This document shows positions 10,120-20,260 of a DNA stretch of 64,000 nucleotides, one piece after another. Under the pieces are notes generated by a model. It saw only the letters and a list, made by a program, of their open reading frames with translations. It ran no database searches and was not told where the DNA came from. A program made the position numbers and the translations under genes. Origin of the DNA: Branchiostoma floridae (taxonomy: Eukaryota > Chordata > Leptocardii > Amphioxiformes > Branchiostomatidae); the NCBI RefSeq assembly GCF_000003815.2, contig NC_049981.1, forward strand, positions 30,011,851-30,075,850, in the 5' to 3' direction. Numbering within the stretch: the stretch's first letter is position 1; each line of letters begins with the position of its first letter.

Positions 10120-10295
10120 GAGTTGAAGCACTGTTGACTGGTAACTAGGATGTGACGATAGAAATAAAACAACGCTAGACACAAACTTCAACCAAGGCGT
10201 ATAACCTCCTTTGTCGACGTTTGTCTCTAGGGTTGTCTTATTTTTTACCGACACATCCTAGTTACTTGTCAACAGTATTTTCAACAGGGTTGAAG
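10120..10295. mobile_element. Palindromic MITE with CAAGG-type centre
   Basis: Arms such as ACTGTTGACTGGTAACTAGG (left) and CCTAGTTACTTGTCAACAGT (right) pair. Nested inside are CTAGACACAAAC / GTTTGTCTCTAG arms and a central CAAGGCGTATAACCTCCTTTG. Confidence 0.7.
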
Positions 10296-10402
10296 CAAGT
10301 AGTCATACATACACTTTATCAAGTGCTGACAGCTTATTTCCCCATAGCGGCTACGTTATGGAATTTGTTTATCACCCCAACAAATTAGAGGCTCACCTAT
10401 CT

Positions 10403-10570
10403 TACCCCCCGTAACTCAGGGTGGGGTTGTAGACTTTATAACAGTCTTTGTTCTCAGTTCGTTTGTCCATACAAACATATATACAAACTACATTTGGTAC
10501 GTTACCCCCCCATCCCACAACTCAGGGTGGGGTTGTATACCTTAAAACATTCTGCACACGAGTTCCTATA
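10403..10570. repeat. Two-unit tandem repeat, about 100-bp period
   Basis: AACTCAGGGTGGGGTTGTA, preceded by a run of C, occurs near 10,412 and near 10,519, each followed by similar TTA-rich sequence and an AGTTC motif. Confidence 0.6.
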
Positions 10571-10904
10571 CCAACACACCTCCGAATGCGCAGTAGCATC
10601 GCAATGACGTGCAGTTTAAAACAAGGTATTAACGTTACATGTACATCGTGACTTTTAACAATGCGAAATACGTCAAACTATTTTCCACGCCTTTGATACT
10701 ATTGTACTACGGCCATTGTGCCATGTAACAAAAGCTTGGCATCTTGGACTTAGCAACCCACAACGCGTCACATCATTAATTTCAAATTATACATAACGCT
10801 ATATACATGCTTCGGTTACCATGGCAATGCCTGTATACCTGTACATGGCTCCTTGCCAGCGTTAACACAGTCACAAGCATGCTTCTTACGTAAACAACTT
10901 CCTC

Positions 10905-11055
10905 TGATTTGTATGCCTCTATTTATAGTTTATTGCCTTATTTTTACCCAGTTATTGCCTATTGTAAAAAGGGTGTGGGTCATAAATTGATAAAACAATA
11001 GCACAATAAACTAAAAATAGCGACAATAAACTAAAAATAGAGGCATACAAACTAC
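10905..11055. mobile_element. Palindromic MITE
   Basis: TTTGTATGCCTCTATTTATA (left) is the inverted counterpart of TAAAAATAGAGGCATACAAA (right); internal AGTTTATTG / CAATAAACT arms continue the pairing. Confidence 0.75.
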
Positions 11056-11334
11056 ACAAGCCTGACTTAACTTTTGCTAGAACCAGCTAGCATTGAATGA
11101 ACTTACGGCTTACTAGTATTACGAACAAAAGTATGTACAGCGTTACTCAACTAGGAATTTAGTTGTGTGTAACGATATCGATCTATATACAAATGACACC
11201 CCCCACATCTCTCCTCAAACAAAGTCTAGACAAAATTGGCCACTTATACGCGACAGTGATTGTGATTGTGCAAGTCATGATGGTCTTAAGGTATGTGAAG
11301 CATTTTTTTTAGCCGAACGGGCAGTCTGTCTAGG

Positions 11335-11357
11335 CAAGTGAGGTTATAACCTCCTTG
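11335..11357. mobile_element. 23-bp palindromic insert with 7-bp direct repeats
   Basis: CAAGTGAGGTTA followed by TAACCTCCTTG, flanked by GTCTAGG at 11,328-11,334 and 11,358-11,364. Confidence 0.75.
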
Positions 11358-11375
11358 GTCTAGGACACAGTATTG

Positions 11376-11545
11376 TAAAGCGAAGCCCATCCCTCTCCTT
11401 CCACCACCGCTTGCCTTCACAACCGAAGTCATGTGTCAATTTTGCACCTGTATGAGGTGAGGAAAATCGACTACAATGCCAAGGACACACCGTCTAGCCG
11501 GGAATACCAGGATTCGAACCCATGATCACTCGATTTCGTGTCCGC
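11376..11545 (-). mobile_element. tRNA-derived SINE-like element (minus)
   Basis: On the minus strand a B-box-like GGGTTCGAATCC follows a degenerate tRNA-like 5' part. The downstream portion matches a second minus-strand copy at 34,410-34,600 (shared CCATCCCTCTCCT and GATTCGAACCCATGA-like blocks on the plus strand). Confidence 0.6.
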
Positions 11546-11713
11546 TTGGCGGACCCCATAGAAATAAATACATAGATCATAACTTAACAAATCGGTCTTA
11601 CAAACCCATGGCCACATGCCCAGTCCCTTGCCAGTCCGTAACCAAACCACTAGGACGACCGTGTGACACAAATACATGGACCAATTCATTCCACCAGACC
11701 TTTGTTTAAAGCG

Positions 11714-11890
11714 CTACTGCAAGTCGGTCGTACAGACCCACATGTCCAGTCCCCTCCCAAAGAAGTCTGTGACCGCCTTCTTCTTGTCGCAGCCGAACCC
11801 GCACTGGTTGCACTCGTCCCCGAACCTGTCCAGTAGGTTGCCGTTGTCAGTTCTTGAAATGGCCGCTACCAGCCCTTCACAGCCGTTACA
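11714..11890 (-). CDS. Secreted peptide, coding exon 2
   Basis: 58 codons plus TAG; contains all six cysteines of the putative mature peptide, including DECNQCGFGCDKKK. Confidence 0.65.
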   Translation of the reverse strand, partial: CNGCEGLVAAISRTDNGNLLDRFGDECNQCGFGCDKKKAVTDFFGRGLDMWVCTTDLQ

Positions 11891-12621
11891 CTGGTGTTAC
11901 GGGAGAGATAAGGAGAGAGAAATGTCATTTAAAACGACGCGACAGACATAGTGGTGGCGCACTCAAATTAGCAAACTTCTGTTAGCGCCTCTACTATACA
12001 TATAAGAGACATAACGTAATGTAACAGAATATGGGCACAACTCAAAACAGGTATGATTGAAAAAATGTATGACATAAAGTAATTGAAAGCGCATCAACCC
12101 CATACCATAGGGACAAAAAGAATCTTACAAAGTAAAAGATTCGACGTGACAAACTCCAGAAAAGTTCCAATATACCTAAATCTACATTTACAACGACAGA
12201 GCAGTTTTGTGTTATACTTTGACAGTACGGTTACATACACTGTACATGTTCGCAAGTAACAAGATCGTTCCTACAATTGAGAGTTGATATTTCGGATATT
12301 ATTAGCGGTTTTGAATCTCTTCAGGTATGTTAAATTTTACTAAGCTATTACATACTCTTTGTAACGATATCGTGTTGCCCTACCTGTACTTTATCGTTGT
12401 TGTTTTTTTTCGCAAAAACGCATGATCCTAAAACAAACCATACGAAATGAAGACATATGATAGATTTAGTACGTATTTCGCCTTACCGATCGTTCTGGCG
12501 TGTTTCTTCTTAAGCGGCGGATGACAGTGTTCTGTACAGGTACCGGTACAGCCTGGCACCGCATGAGCAGGAACTCTGAAGAGAGCATGGCGACAAGCAC
12601 AACAGCTACGGTCGTCTTCAT
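11714..12621 (-). CDS. Small secreted six-cysteine peptide precursor (103 aa, two coding exons)
   Basis: Join of 12,487-12,621 and 11,714-11,890, phase 0, donor TCG|GTAAGG and acceptor ACACCAG|TGT. The 103-residue product starts MKTTVAVVLVAMLSS, a signal peptide probably ending near CQA (22-24). A short pro-region follows with IRRLRR (34-39), a furin/convertase-type site. The C-terminal part has six cysteines (46, 49, 72, 75, 79, 98) in a CxxC...CxxCxxxC...C pattern. A TATA box at 13,521 and a 5' UTR exon ending at 13,424 complete a plausible gene. I recognise no family, so hormone-like, defence or matrix roles are all open. Seen: frames, splice sites, cysteines. Inferred: secretion and processing. 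The spliced frame ends cleanly at TAG. Confidence 0.65.
12487..12621 (-). CDS. Secreted peptide, coding exon 1
   Basis: 45 codons: signal peptide, pro-region and RRLRR site. The ATG lies 12 bases after a splice acceptor (ATCGTTTCAG), so the 5' UTR is spliced. Confidence 0.65.
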
Positions 12622-12629
12622 GTCTGGAT

Positions 12630-13410
12630 GTGTCTGAAACGATGCGAAATGAAATGTTAGTATTTCCTGTCGCATGAAGATGGTTGAATTATAGATTATC
12701 TTCCACTTTTAGCCGTCGGGATGAAAAAGGATCATATGCTTGTCTTGGTTTGCTTACGGTAACTTAATTTTAGCAACTTTTAAGTAGCGGTCATGTCCTC
12801 ATCGCATTGATCTCTGACAGAAACTTCTTATCGACGCCGTTAACTACTCCCTTTCTTCTCAACTGTTAAAATTAACGAACGCAATATTTCATGCATTTGC
12901 AGTATTCGATCGTCTTCCGTGACTTGTGCACATCGATTCCTGTGACGGGCTTTAGTTCCGAAGCAGCGGTCGGTAGGGAAATTGTGACCTTCTTCTTACA
13001 TGCCCTGTTTTCTGTTCGCAATCCCCACCAACCTCTGCTTGGAGAGAGTATGGAGGGATAGGCACTCCACGATCTCTAGGTTGTTGCACTTGTGACCCCC
13101 GCACCCTTCTCAGTACTTTATCTTTTACTCGATTTGCTGTCATAACCACATCCTGCGCCGAATATTCATATATATATGATATAATAGATAGATAGATACG
13201 ACTATGGCCATTTAGACCAACATGATTTAGAAAAGAATAGCGCCGAGACATTCGTCGATTCCGGGACCGACTTACTTCAAACCAGAAAAAAAAAATTAAG
13301 AAAAAAGTCTAAAAATGCAACAAGTTCGTAGAAAACTACTTCTTCACGTGAGAAAGACGATATCGTGGTATTGGTAACATATAGGAGCAATAGTATTCAA
13401 TATATTGGAA
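12630..13410. other. 5' UTR intron of the secreted-peptide gene
   Basis: No additional exon or strong repeat was recognised; one solo TIR-like CCTCTGCTTGGAGAG occurs at about 13,033. Confidence 0.4.
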
Positions 13411-13423
13411 AGTGCTGGTTTAC

Positions 13424-13495
13424 CTTTCGCTAAGTGAAGATCGGCACTACTCTGAAGATTTCTGTCCGTTCTCCCGTCGATCCAAACTTCAAGTG
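13424..13495 (-). other. Putative 5' UTR exon of the secreted-peptide gene
   Basis: It lies 25-30 bp downstream of TATAAA on the minus strand and ends at a donor GCGAAAG|GTAAAC. The exact start is inferred. Confidence 0.5.
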
Positions 13496-13520
13496 TGCAG
13501 GGTGGGAATCCTCGGGCCCA

Positions 13521-13526
13521 TTTATA
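13521..13526 (-). promoter_or_regulatory. TATA box of the secreted-peptide gene
   Basis: Minus strand AAGGTATAAATGGGC. Spacing to the putative UTR exon is as expected for a TATA promoter. Confidence 0.55.
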
Positions 13527-13559
13527 CCTTACGTCTCGCCATATATAGTCATTATTTTT

Positions 13560-14620
13560 AGCTCATTATCTTTTCGATCAGCCGTACCCACGTGTGCTTG
13601 ATGGGTGGAAGGATAGGGTTATTTCCCTGAAAGGTGAGGGGTGACAAACGTCCGCGTCGTTTGTTTATTTTTTTAAACCCGGAAGCAACGCGCGGTCGCC
13701 AGGCAAGGCCACACCTAGCTCCTTCACCGTACGCCAAATATTGTCTTTTGTTACTCACGACTACCGTAAAGGTATGTAGGGCGACTTTTACGGCTAAGAA
13801 AGTCTTCTTAACGCCAGGGCAGAAAGTTTCTCCCCTTTTATTGCCGAGTGGGGTCGTTCATGGCTTGGGGTCGTTCGCGTCGTGTCTAGCCTTACAGACC
13901 ACCGAGCATTAGCTATCTGTGTGGGAAGGATACTAGTACACACCCAATCATGTCCCCAAGCTATCCTCTACGTGACAACTTTACTCGGGAATTGAAGAGC
14001 AGGGATTTAAACTTTCATGGAAAAAAGATTAGAGAACAAACTTCGTCACGAGCCGCAATCTTCCTCTCTCGTCTAAGGGGTTAAGCAAACAATTAGAGTA
14101 CTCAGTTGTAGATACTTTTGTGTTATCCGTGTGACGTCACATCGTGGAAACCCCCATACAATACTGCATCTATTAGGTATTAGTCTATTTTTAGATGAAG
14201 GTTACCACTTCCGTTTGGCCCAATGAGCATACGTCACCTACCTACCATATATGGAATGTGTATGCAATGTTACGTATTTACGTCTTTTTACTATTTATAG
14301 GATTTTCGGATTTTCTACCACTTTTCTGCATGCGAATTCAAAAAGTCAAAAGGACAAAACATTCTTCAAGGTCATTCAACAAAAGTTATTATCACTATAT
14401 CAGTCACGCGGATGTCTGATTCTTTTTTGGGTCAAATTTCAAAGTGCGCCTCCGTGATTTCCCACCGTTACACACCTGAGTACACGTCACTTGAGCAAAG
14501 TTTGTTTGATTTCCGCAGCAACACCACGTGATAAAGACATTTTTGGCCATGCTGTAAGATCTTACTTATGTGGTACACTAATGACACTTCTAACAACAGA
14601 TTTCATGTGTTGTTTACCTT
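13560..14620. other. Non-coding stretch
   Basis: Nothing supportable in either strand; only short unsupported frames. Confidence 0.4.
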
Positions 14621-14625
14621 AGATT

Positions 14626-14871
14626 ATGTAACACTAGTAACCTTACATCTTTATCCGGGGCCGGGGGTAACCTATATGCGGTGTTTTAAAAACAGAGTAT
14701 TTAGTGGTATCAAGGAGGTCAAGTGGACGGGAGATTATTCAAGACTGGAATACTTTTAAAATATATCAATTTTAAAACCACCGTCCGTCGACTATATATC
14801 CCAAAATAACCTGATTAAAAAACCCACGGGATTAACCCGTGGATTAAGATGAACTAGCGTTATATTACGTA
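14626..14871. mobile_element. Palindromic MITE, family B copy
   Basis: Left ACTAGTAACCTTACATCTTT and GGGGGTAACCTATATGCGG; right GGATTAAGATGAACTAGCGT. Relative to other copies it has an extra AAGGAGGTC-like segment at about 14,711. Confidence 0.65.
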
Positions 14872-14889
14872 CGTTTCATTATTATCTAG

Positions 14890-15030
14890 TTTCTGAGGTG
14901 GACCCAAAAAGCCTATGGGCTTCTTCTCCCCTCTGCCCTGTATGTTTTCTTTTCATTCTGTATTGTCATTTGTTTTTAATTGTTGAATATGCGCGGCTTA
15001 TGCGCTCATAAATAGATCAATAAATCAATA
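14890..15030 (+). mobile_element. LINE 3'-end-like fragment
   Basis: AAAGCCTATGGGCTTCTTCT followed by TGTATTGTCATTTG, and a tail of repeated ATAAATAGATCAATAAATCA. This matches the style of non-LTR 3' UTRs; the family is inferred. Confidence 0.45.
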
Positions 15031-15242
15031 CTGTTAACGTTCGCAAGGTATTCGGAGTTAGCGGTCAGATTTAATTTCGCGGAAGGGAGTAAGTTAAGAA
15101 CGAACGTATCCGCGGTTTGCAGAGAATACTAATAGGTCACCGAAACAACGCGCAACGTTACATGAAACGAACCCCCGTCCATGTTACAACCAAGGACATA
15201 CATGATCATATACTAGTAATACGCTTGGTACAGCATAGCAAC

Positions 15243-15345
15243 GTTAGTTCACCTTTATCCATGTGGGAACCTATATCCGTCATTTACTTACATGGTATTT
15301 AGGGATATCAAGTCGACGGACGGCGGTTTCAAAGTGCCTATGTGC
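15243..15345. mobile_element. Half copy of MITE family B
   Basis: GTTCACCTTTATCCATGTGG then AACCTATATCCGTC and ATATCAAGTCGACGGACGG. The right half is absent. Confidence 0.6.
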
Positions 15346-15349
15346 CCTG

Positions 15350-15980
15350 GTATATACATAGATATACACGGAGTGGTAGAAACATATGAAATATACAGTT
15401 ATTGACATAACTTGAACTGCGACAAGTGGCTAATTCAAAAACTAGTATTGGCTGTATCTAGACGAATTAAGTTTGGATTTTTTTAAGCAGATGAAGACGA
15501 AAAGTCTTCTTCTATCCCCAGCACAGCTAGCTAACCATGGTTCGATTCATTCGCCTCGACCTGTGTCATCCAAAGCGACACTCAGCGGCCACGCTTATAT
15601 TGCAACCAGAAAGACGACAACGTAAAAAAACTGGCAGAAGAACTTGTAGTCCTGTCAGGCTCACTGGAAAAATATAGTAGAATTTGGTCAAGTAGACAGA
15701 TAAAATGCCAAAAGTTAGCCAGCTAAAGCCTCCGTCTCGTTAGCTGTCTATTTAGCCCATCATTTACTGTTTCACATAGACCAATGGATTTACTACCATG
15801 GCTTCTGGCATACATAGACAGTGTTTTCAGATATAATCTTTATACTAATCAAGTAAGTTGACTTTATCCCTGACTGTGCGACCTTCAAATCATTGTTTGA
15901 TTATCAAGAAACGGCAAGTAGAGATGCCTTCTTACTTAATTTTATCCGTGCAATTTACTACAGTTTGTTAGCCTGGTATC
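15350..15980. other. Intergenic, nothing recognised
   Basis: AT-rich sequence upstream of H2A.Z with no supportable exon. Confidence 0.4.
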
Positions 15981-16009
15981 CAGCCGTAATATTTATTTAT
16001 TTATATATA

Positions 16010-16118
16010 GCTCCCAAGTCTCTTCTCTCCTCTTCGCAGCCGTAATATAGCTCCCAAGTCTCTTCTCTCCTCTTCGCAGCCGTAATATAGCTCCCAAGTC
16101 TCTTCTCTCCTCTTCGCA
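16010..16118. repeat. Minisatellite, 40-bp period, about 2.7 units
   Basis: CGTAATATAGCTCCCAAGTC + TCTTCTCTCCTCTTCGCAGC at 16,041-16,080, repeated at 16,081 and truncated upstream at 16,010. Confidence 0.9.
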
Positions 16119-16124
16119 ATTAAA

Positions 16125-16550
16125 TAGTCTCAGTCAGACTCACTTGGCTGTCAAAGATTTAAAAAATTGTATAACATGTGCAAACCGTTATTTGCCATGA
16201 CGCCTGAGGGGTTACAACCGAATTTCAACATGAAATTTCGTCTAAAATCAATAACAAACATGTTGATCAGAACATTGGCCATTGGTGCAATGCATTTCTA
16301 AAGGCAGGTGGCCTAAATTAAACTGAGGAACAATGCTTGAACAGATGTTTTTGTTTTCATTTTTTTAATGAATGTGTGAATGATATTCATACATTCCGAC
16401 TACATTCATAAGCTTTTCTTTGACATGTAGGTTTTTGTAGTTTATATGTGTACCATAACATGTATTTCTAAATTAGATAAACTAGCCTATTTTCCTTTGT
16501 CAATGCCATATCATGCAATACCTTGTAACATTACGTGCCATTCCTAATTT
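16125..16550. other. Intergenic region upstream of the H2A.Z promoter
   Basis: No exon or strong repeat seen; distal promoter sequence is possible. Confidence 0.35.
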
Positions 16551-16553
16551 GTG

Positions 16554-16589
16554 ATTGGCCAATTCAAAACGTACACGCGCGTTGATTGG
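16554..16589 (+). promoter_or_regulatory. Two inverted CCAAT boxes of the H2A.Z promoter
   Basis: ATTGG at 16,554-16,558 and 16,585-16,589, 29-64 bp upstream of the TATA box. NF-Y-type sites are usual in histone promoters. Confidence 0.65.
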
Positions 16590-16617
16590 TCCAGCTGGTA
16601 GCGTCATCGCCCAAGCT

Positions 16618-16625
16618 TATAAATA
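16618..16625 (+). promoter_or_regulatory. TATA box of the H2A.Z gene
   Basis: TATAAATA lies about 75 bp before the ATG; the start site is expected near 16,650. Confidence 0.75.
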
Positions 16626-16694
16626 CCCCAGCATGCATTTGGCGGGCCATCAGTGGCGTTGCTTTGTTGTGCAGAGAAGACAGTACAAATCAAG

Positions 16695-16697
16695 ATG
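16695..16697 (+). CDS. H2AZ1: H2A.Z coding exon 1 (ATG only)
   Basis: ATG is directly followed by donor GTAGGT. Confidence 0.9.
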
Positions 16698-19386
16698 GTA
16701 GGTTGTTGCAGAATCCGCCCAATCCTTCAAAAATCCTTTGCCATCCATTTTTTATTTTATCAAAAATGCATTTTTAAGGATGTTACGTGCATGCAAAACA
16801 AATATTGTATGTCGATGTTATGTTTTTAATGAGAATTTCGACCTTTGTTTTGTAGGCTGGAGGCAAGGCAGGAAAGGACTCTGGAAAGGCAAAGGCGAAG
16901 GCGATCTCCCGCTCAGCAAGGGCAGGACTACAGGTAAAAATGATCCATACATCAATAACAACCACCTTTGTACACGTTTTGCGAAGTATTTGTGTAGTTG
17001 GCGCGTTAAAATATCGATGTTTGGCCAATGTTTTGAACCGGCTCTTCTCCCTTCGCCCCTCCCCATTACAGTTCCCGGTCGGCCGTATCCACAGGCATCT
17101 GAAGAACCGTACGACCAGCCATGGCCGTGTGGGCGCCACAGCCGCCGTCTACAGCGCAGCTATCCTCGAATATCTGACCGCTGAGGTGAGAATTTCTTCA
17201 AAATATGCTCAAATCGCCGAGAAATCCCAATTTGTAGTCGTAGTAAAAACATAATTCGCGCCCTTGTTGCGACCCCCCGCGATGAAAACAAAACCTCCCA
17301 TTTGCTCCTAACCCTTTATTCGTTTCCGTTTCTAATTCAAACTGAACCATCGCCAAAATGTACAAAAAATATGCATATCTACGTTTTAAACTCGTATTCC
17401 GAGAATTTGTTAGTATAATTTTGGCGGGATGCCCATCTGCAGGCTTTCAAAATTTGGCGGGATTTTGCTGTGTTCCCGCTCAAAATCGTTCGCGCAGACA
17501 ACACAGCGTCCCACTCCACTCGGCATTCATATTTATATTTCCTGACGTAATTATAACAACTGGGCAACCATTATCATGTAGAAAAGCAACCTGGTGTGGC
17601 ACAAAAGAGCTTCTTCATTAGATATTCTGGGTACGAAATAGGTGGATGTTGTCTGCCACGTAACGAGGGCACTAGAGGATGTGCTTTGTTGATATACCTT
17701 TGGGGAGGGGGGCACTCGCATGAGAAAAAAATTCCCTTTTAAGTTTAGGTAGCGTTAAAGGAGCAAAAATACTGATTTGTTCGTCGCACTTTGCCTTGAC
17801 AAGGGATTAATTTTATTTTCCTAATACTTCTGACTTTGTACACAAATTTTTCACAGCTAAAGATAATTGTTTTTTTTCAGGTATGGTTTGTGCAAAGGTA
17901 AATGTATTCAGCGCTAAGTCCCTTTTTTGGGGCCAAGGTTGAATGAATGCCACATTTTTGTGTGCAATGAAAAATCTTCTCAAATTTAGGTCAATTCGTT
18001 GTATACACATGTTTTTCACACATTTTTGTTTAAAAGACATGCAAATACTTGTGAAGTGCTAAGGGATACTGAGTAAATGTGTGCTTAGTGATGAAATTTG
18101 TGTAAATAATTACCTCCTGTTGGTTCTGGTCATCCCAGCTTTGGAGACATGCGTAATAGTCTTAAGCACAAAAAAACAATCTCCTTGCTAAGAATAGCTT
18201 TAACTCTGCAAGCTACGAGAGAACATGCTTTTATTATACAAGTTATAAATTATAACATTCCAAAAAAGTTTTAGTAATTTAGCCTCGTACATGCAGGTAT
18301 CTGATTTGCTGTGTACACCTTCAAACTCATTTGCCATTTTTTTTTGCTGTTGTCTTGACAGCTTAAAAATCAAGCATTTATAACTTGATTTGGATGTGCA
18401 TTGCTTCCTATAGAAGCATTGAGTAATATTTTACAGTGTACAAAATACCTTTCTGGCAACCTGGGGCAAAAACTAGGTTGCACAACTTGATTTCAAGTTG
18501 CACCACCTATAATTCACTAATTTCTGGAGAGAAAAAAGGGTACAATACATACATGCTTGACTAATATGAAACAGAGCTGCCTCTGTCCACTTATTTCTTC
18601 CAAGTAAATTGACGACAAAATCTAGTTCTGAGGCTCAAAATCTAAGTTGCACCCTGTGCAACCTGAGTTTAGAAACAAGTTGCACCAAGCAAAAAGTGGT
18701 TGCAGTGTGCAAGTGGGTATTTTGCACGCTGTTTTACAGCATGCTCACACTGTCTTTCTCCATCATCCACAGGTGCTAGAGTTGGCGGGAAATGCCAGTA
18801 AGGATCTGAAGGTGAAGCGTATCACGCCTCGTCACTTGCAACTGGCCATCCGTGGGGACGAGGAGTTGGACTCCCTGATCAAGGCTACCATTGCTGGTGG
18901 TGGTAAGTCATCTTATGAGCCACTTTCCTATCTGTTCATTCAGAACTTGTGTTGTGGCTGTTTATTTTACTTTGTTGATTGGCTATCCAGGCCTGGAAAA
19001 TCGAGTGTACAGAAATTGTACAAAGGCGTATAGTTACCTTAACTTTGAATTATGGCTGAGGAACTTTGGTTTTACTTTGTATGAACTTGGTAGGATGTTG
19101 CAGTTGGCAGAAATTTAATTTCTTGACCCCAGAAAAGAAACAGCCTACTAGCACTCTGGAATAAACAGACAATACAGTACAAGCATAGAATTCAAAAGTG
19201 GGTTGCATGCGGAAGCGAAGGGCAAGTTGTATATTTTAATGTTCCAGGAATTCCCGGAGACCAGGGCTATGCCCTGGGTGTGTATATCTTGTTAAAATTA
19301 ATTGCATTTCTTGTTGCATTGCAGGTGTGATCCCCCACATCCACAAGAGTCTGATCGGGAAGAAGGGATCTCAGAAGGCCACATAA
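16695..19386 (+). CDS. H2AZ1: Histone H2A.Z (128 aa, five exons)
   Basis: Join of 16,695-16,697, 16,856-16,933, 17,072-17,185, 18,773-18,902 and 19,325-19,386, all with GT-AG borders. The 128-residue product has the usual H2A.Z length and a near-invariant core. It starts [20 protein letters not shown], followed by the lysine-poor loop, the histone fold ([25 protein letters not shown]), the acidic-patch region [19 protein letters not shown], and the tail [10 protein letters not shown]2A.Z replaces H2A in nucleosomes at promoters and is made throughout the cell cycle. Introns and a poly(A) signal, rather than a histone stem-loop, agree with that. The first coding exon is only the ATG codon, a known feature of H2A.Z genes. 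The symbol H2AZ1 is used for the single pro-ortholog. Confidence 0.97.
16856..16933 (+). CDS. H2AZ1: H2A.Z coding exon 2
   Basis: 26 codons, the N-terminal tail [11 protein letters not shown]...RAGLQ; acceptor TTTGTAG and donor GTAAAA. Confidence 0.95.
17072..17185 (+). CDS. H2AZ1: H2A.Z coding exon 3
   Basis: 38 codons, alpha-1 to alpha-2 of the histone fold ([11 protein letters not shown]...LEYLTAE). Confidence 0.96.
18773..18902 (+). CDS. H2AZ1: H2A.Z coding exon 4
   Basis: 43 codons plus one base; [13 protein letters not shown] to the extended acidic patch DEELDSLIK. Confidence 0.96.
19325..19386 (+). CDS. H2AZ1: H2A.Z coding exon 5 and stop
   Basis: [20 protein letters not shown] then TAA. 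Confidence 0.96.
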
Positions 19387-19801
19387 GCTGTACCATTCCA
19401 CGTCTACGATGTCCTTTATGATTCCAAGCTTCTACGCTTTTCTTGTATCTAGCCGATAGTCGCCATTTCCGCCTCCTGTCATCGTCTTGATATGCTGTAT
19501 AGTAGTAGCATCGTTTTAGACCCAAAAGAAAAAGGAAAAAAAATCAAAAGCAATTGATAGATGAAGTAGTCGCTAAGCTGTGTGTAGCCTGTCATCACAA
19601 GCCTGTATATCTGGCAGCATAGTGCGAGGGACTCTAGTCTCGTACATAACAGTAAGGTATCCTAATTTTTCCAGTGACCATTGTAGTAGTATGTACTCGT
19701 GTGTGTTTGCTTGCTTTTATTGTTGGTTTGCTTTCGAATTTTGTATTCCAGTAGTGGTGGTAGGATCCCCGTCATGTGACCATGGAACACACACACCATA
19801 C

Positions 19802-19807
19802 AATAAA
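19802..19807 (+). terminator. Poly(A) signal of H2A.Z
   Basis: AATAAA 416 bp after the stop codon; cleavage expected at about 19,820-19,830. Confidence 0.7.
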
Positions 19808-19889
19808 ATGGAGTTACTTTTATACATACATTTTGCGTGATTCATTCCCTTGATTAGATCATGCGACAATAATGTAGAGTTATTGTGCT

Positions 19890-19975
19890 AGAAATAATGT
19901 AGCAAGTTCCAACTTACTTGTCCCTGGCACACTATTGTGCATTCATAGTCTCTAAGTAAGTCAACTTGCTTGGAC
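19890..19975. repeat. Imperfect inverted repeat
   Basis: AGCAAGTTCCAACTTACTTG pairs with CTAAGTAAGTCAACTTGCTT around a 30-bp centre. Confidence 0.55.
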
Positions 19976-20179
19976 CTGGGTGTTTGAATCTACAACAAGT
20001 TTTGATGTGTCCAAAGGCAACTGTTGAAAAGATGGTTATGTTAGAGCAAGAGCAGCTGCGAATAAAACATTAACACTAACAGTGTCCATGAAAAACATGG
20101 CGTGTCCTTGAAACTAGAGAATTTATTGGCAAGCCAGACAATGGTCACATGTTCAGTATGACTAGTAAATAGTTAATAG

Positions 20180-20260
20180 AAAATTCTTGCCGGAGGGCTA
20201 ATAGCAGGTACAATGTTACATGAATGGCGACAAACAGTGTAGAACAATATAGAGAATATA
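20180..20260. repeat. LINE 3'-end-like fragment related to 4,350-4,450
   Basis: CTTGCCGGAGGGCTAATAGC and following bases resemble the earlier copy. Confidence 0.35.

Noticed and set aside
11676-11951. Plus-strand 91-residue open frame
   Set aside because: It is antisense to the spliced six-cysteine peptide exon, which has better support.
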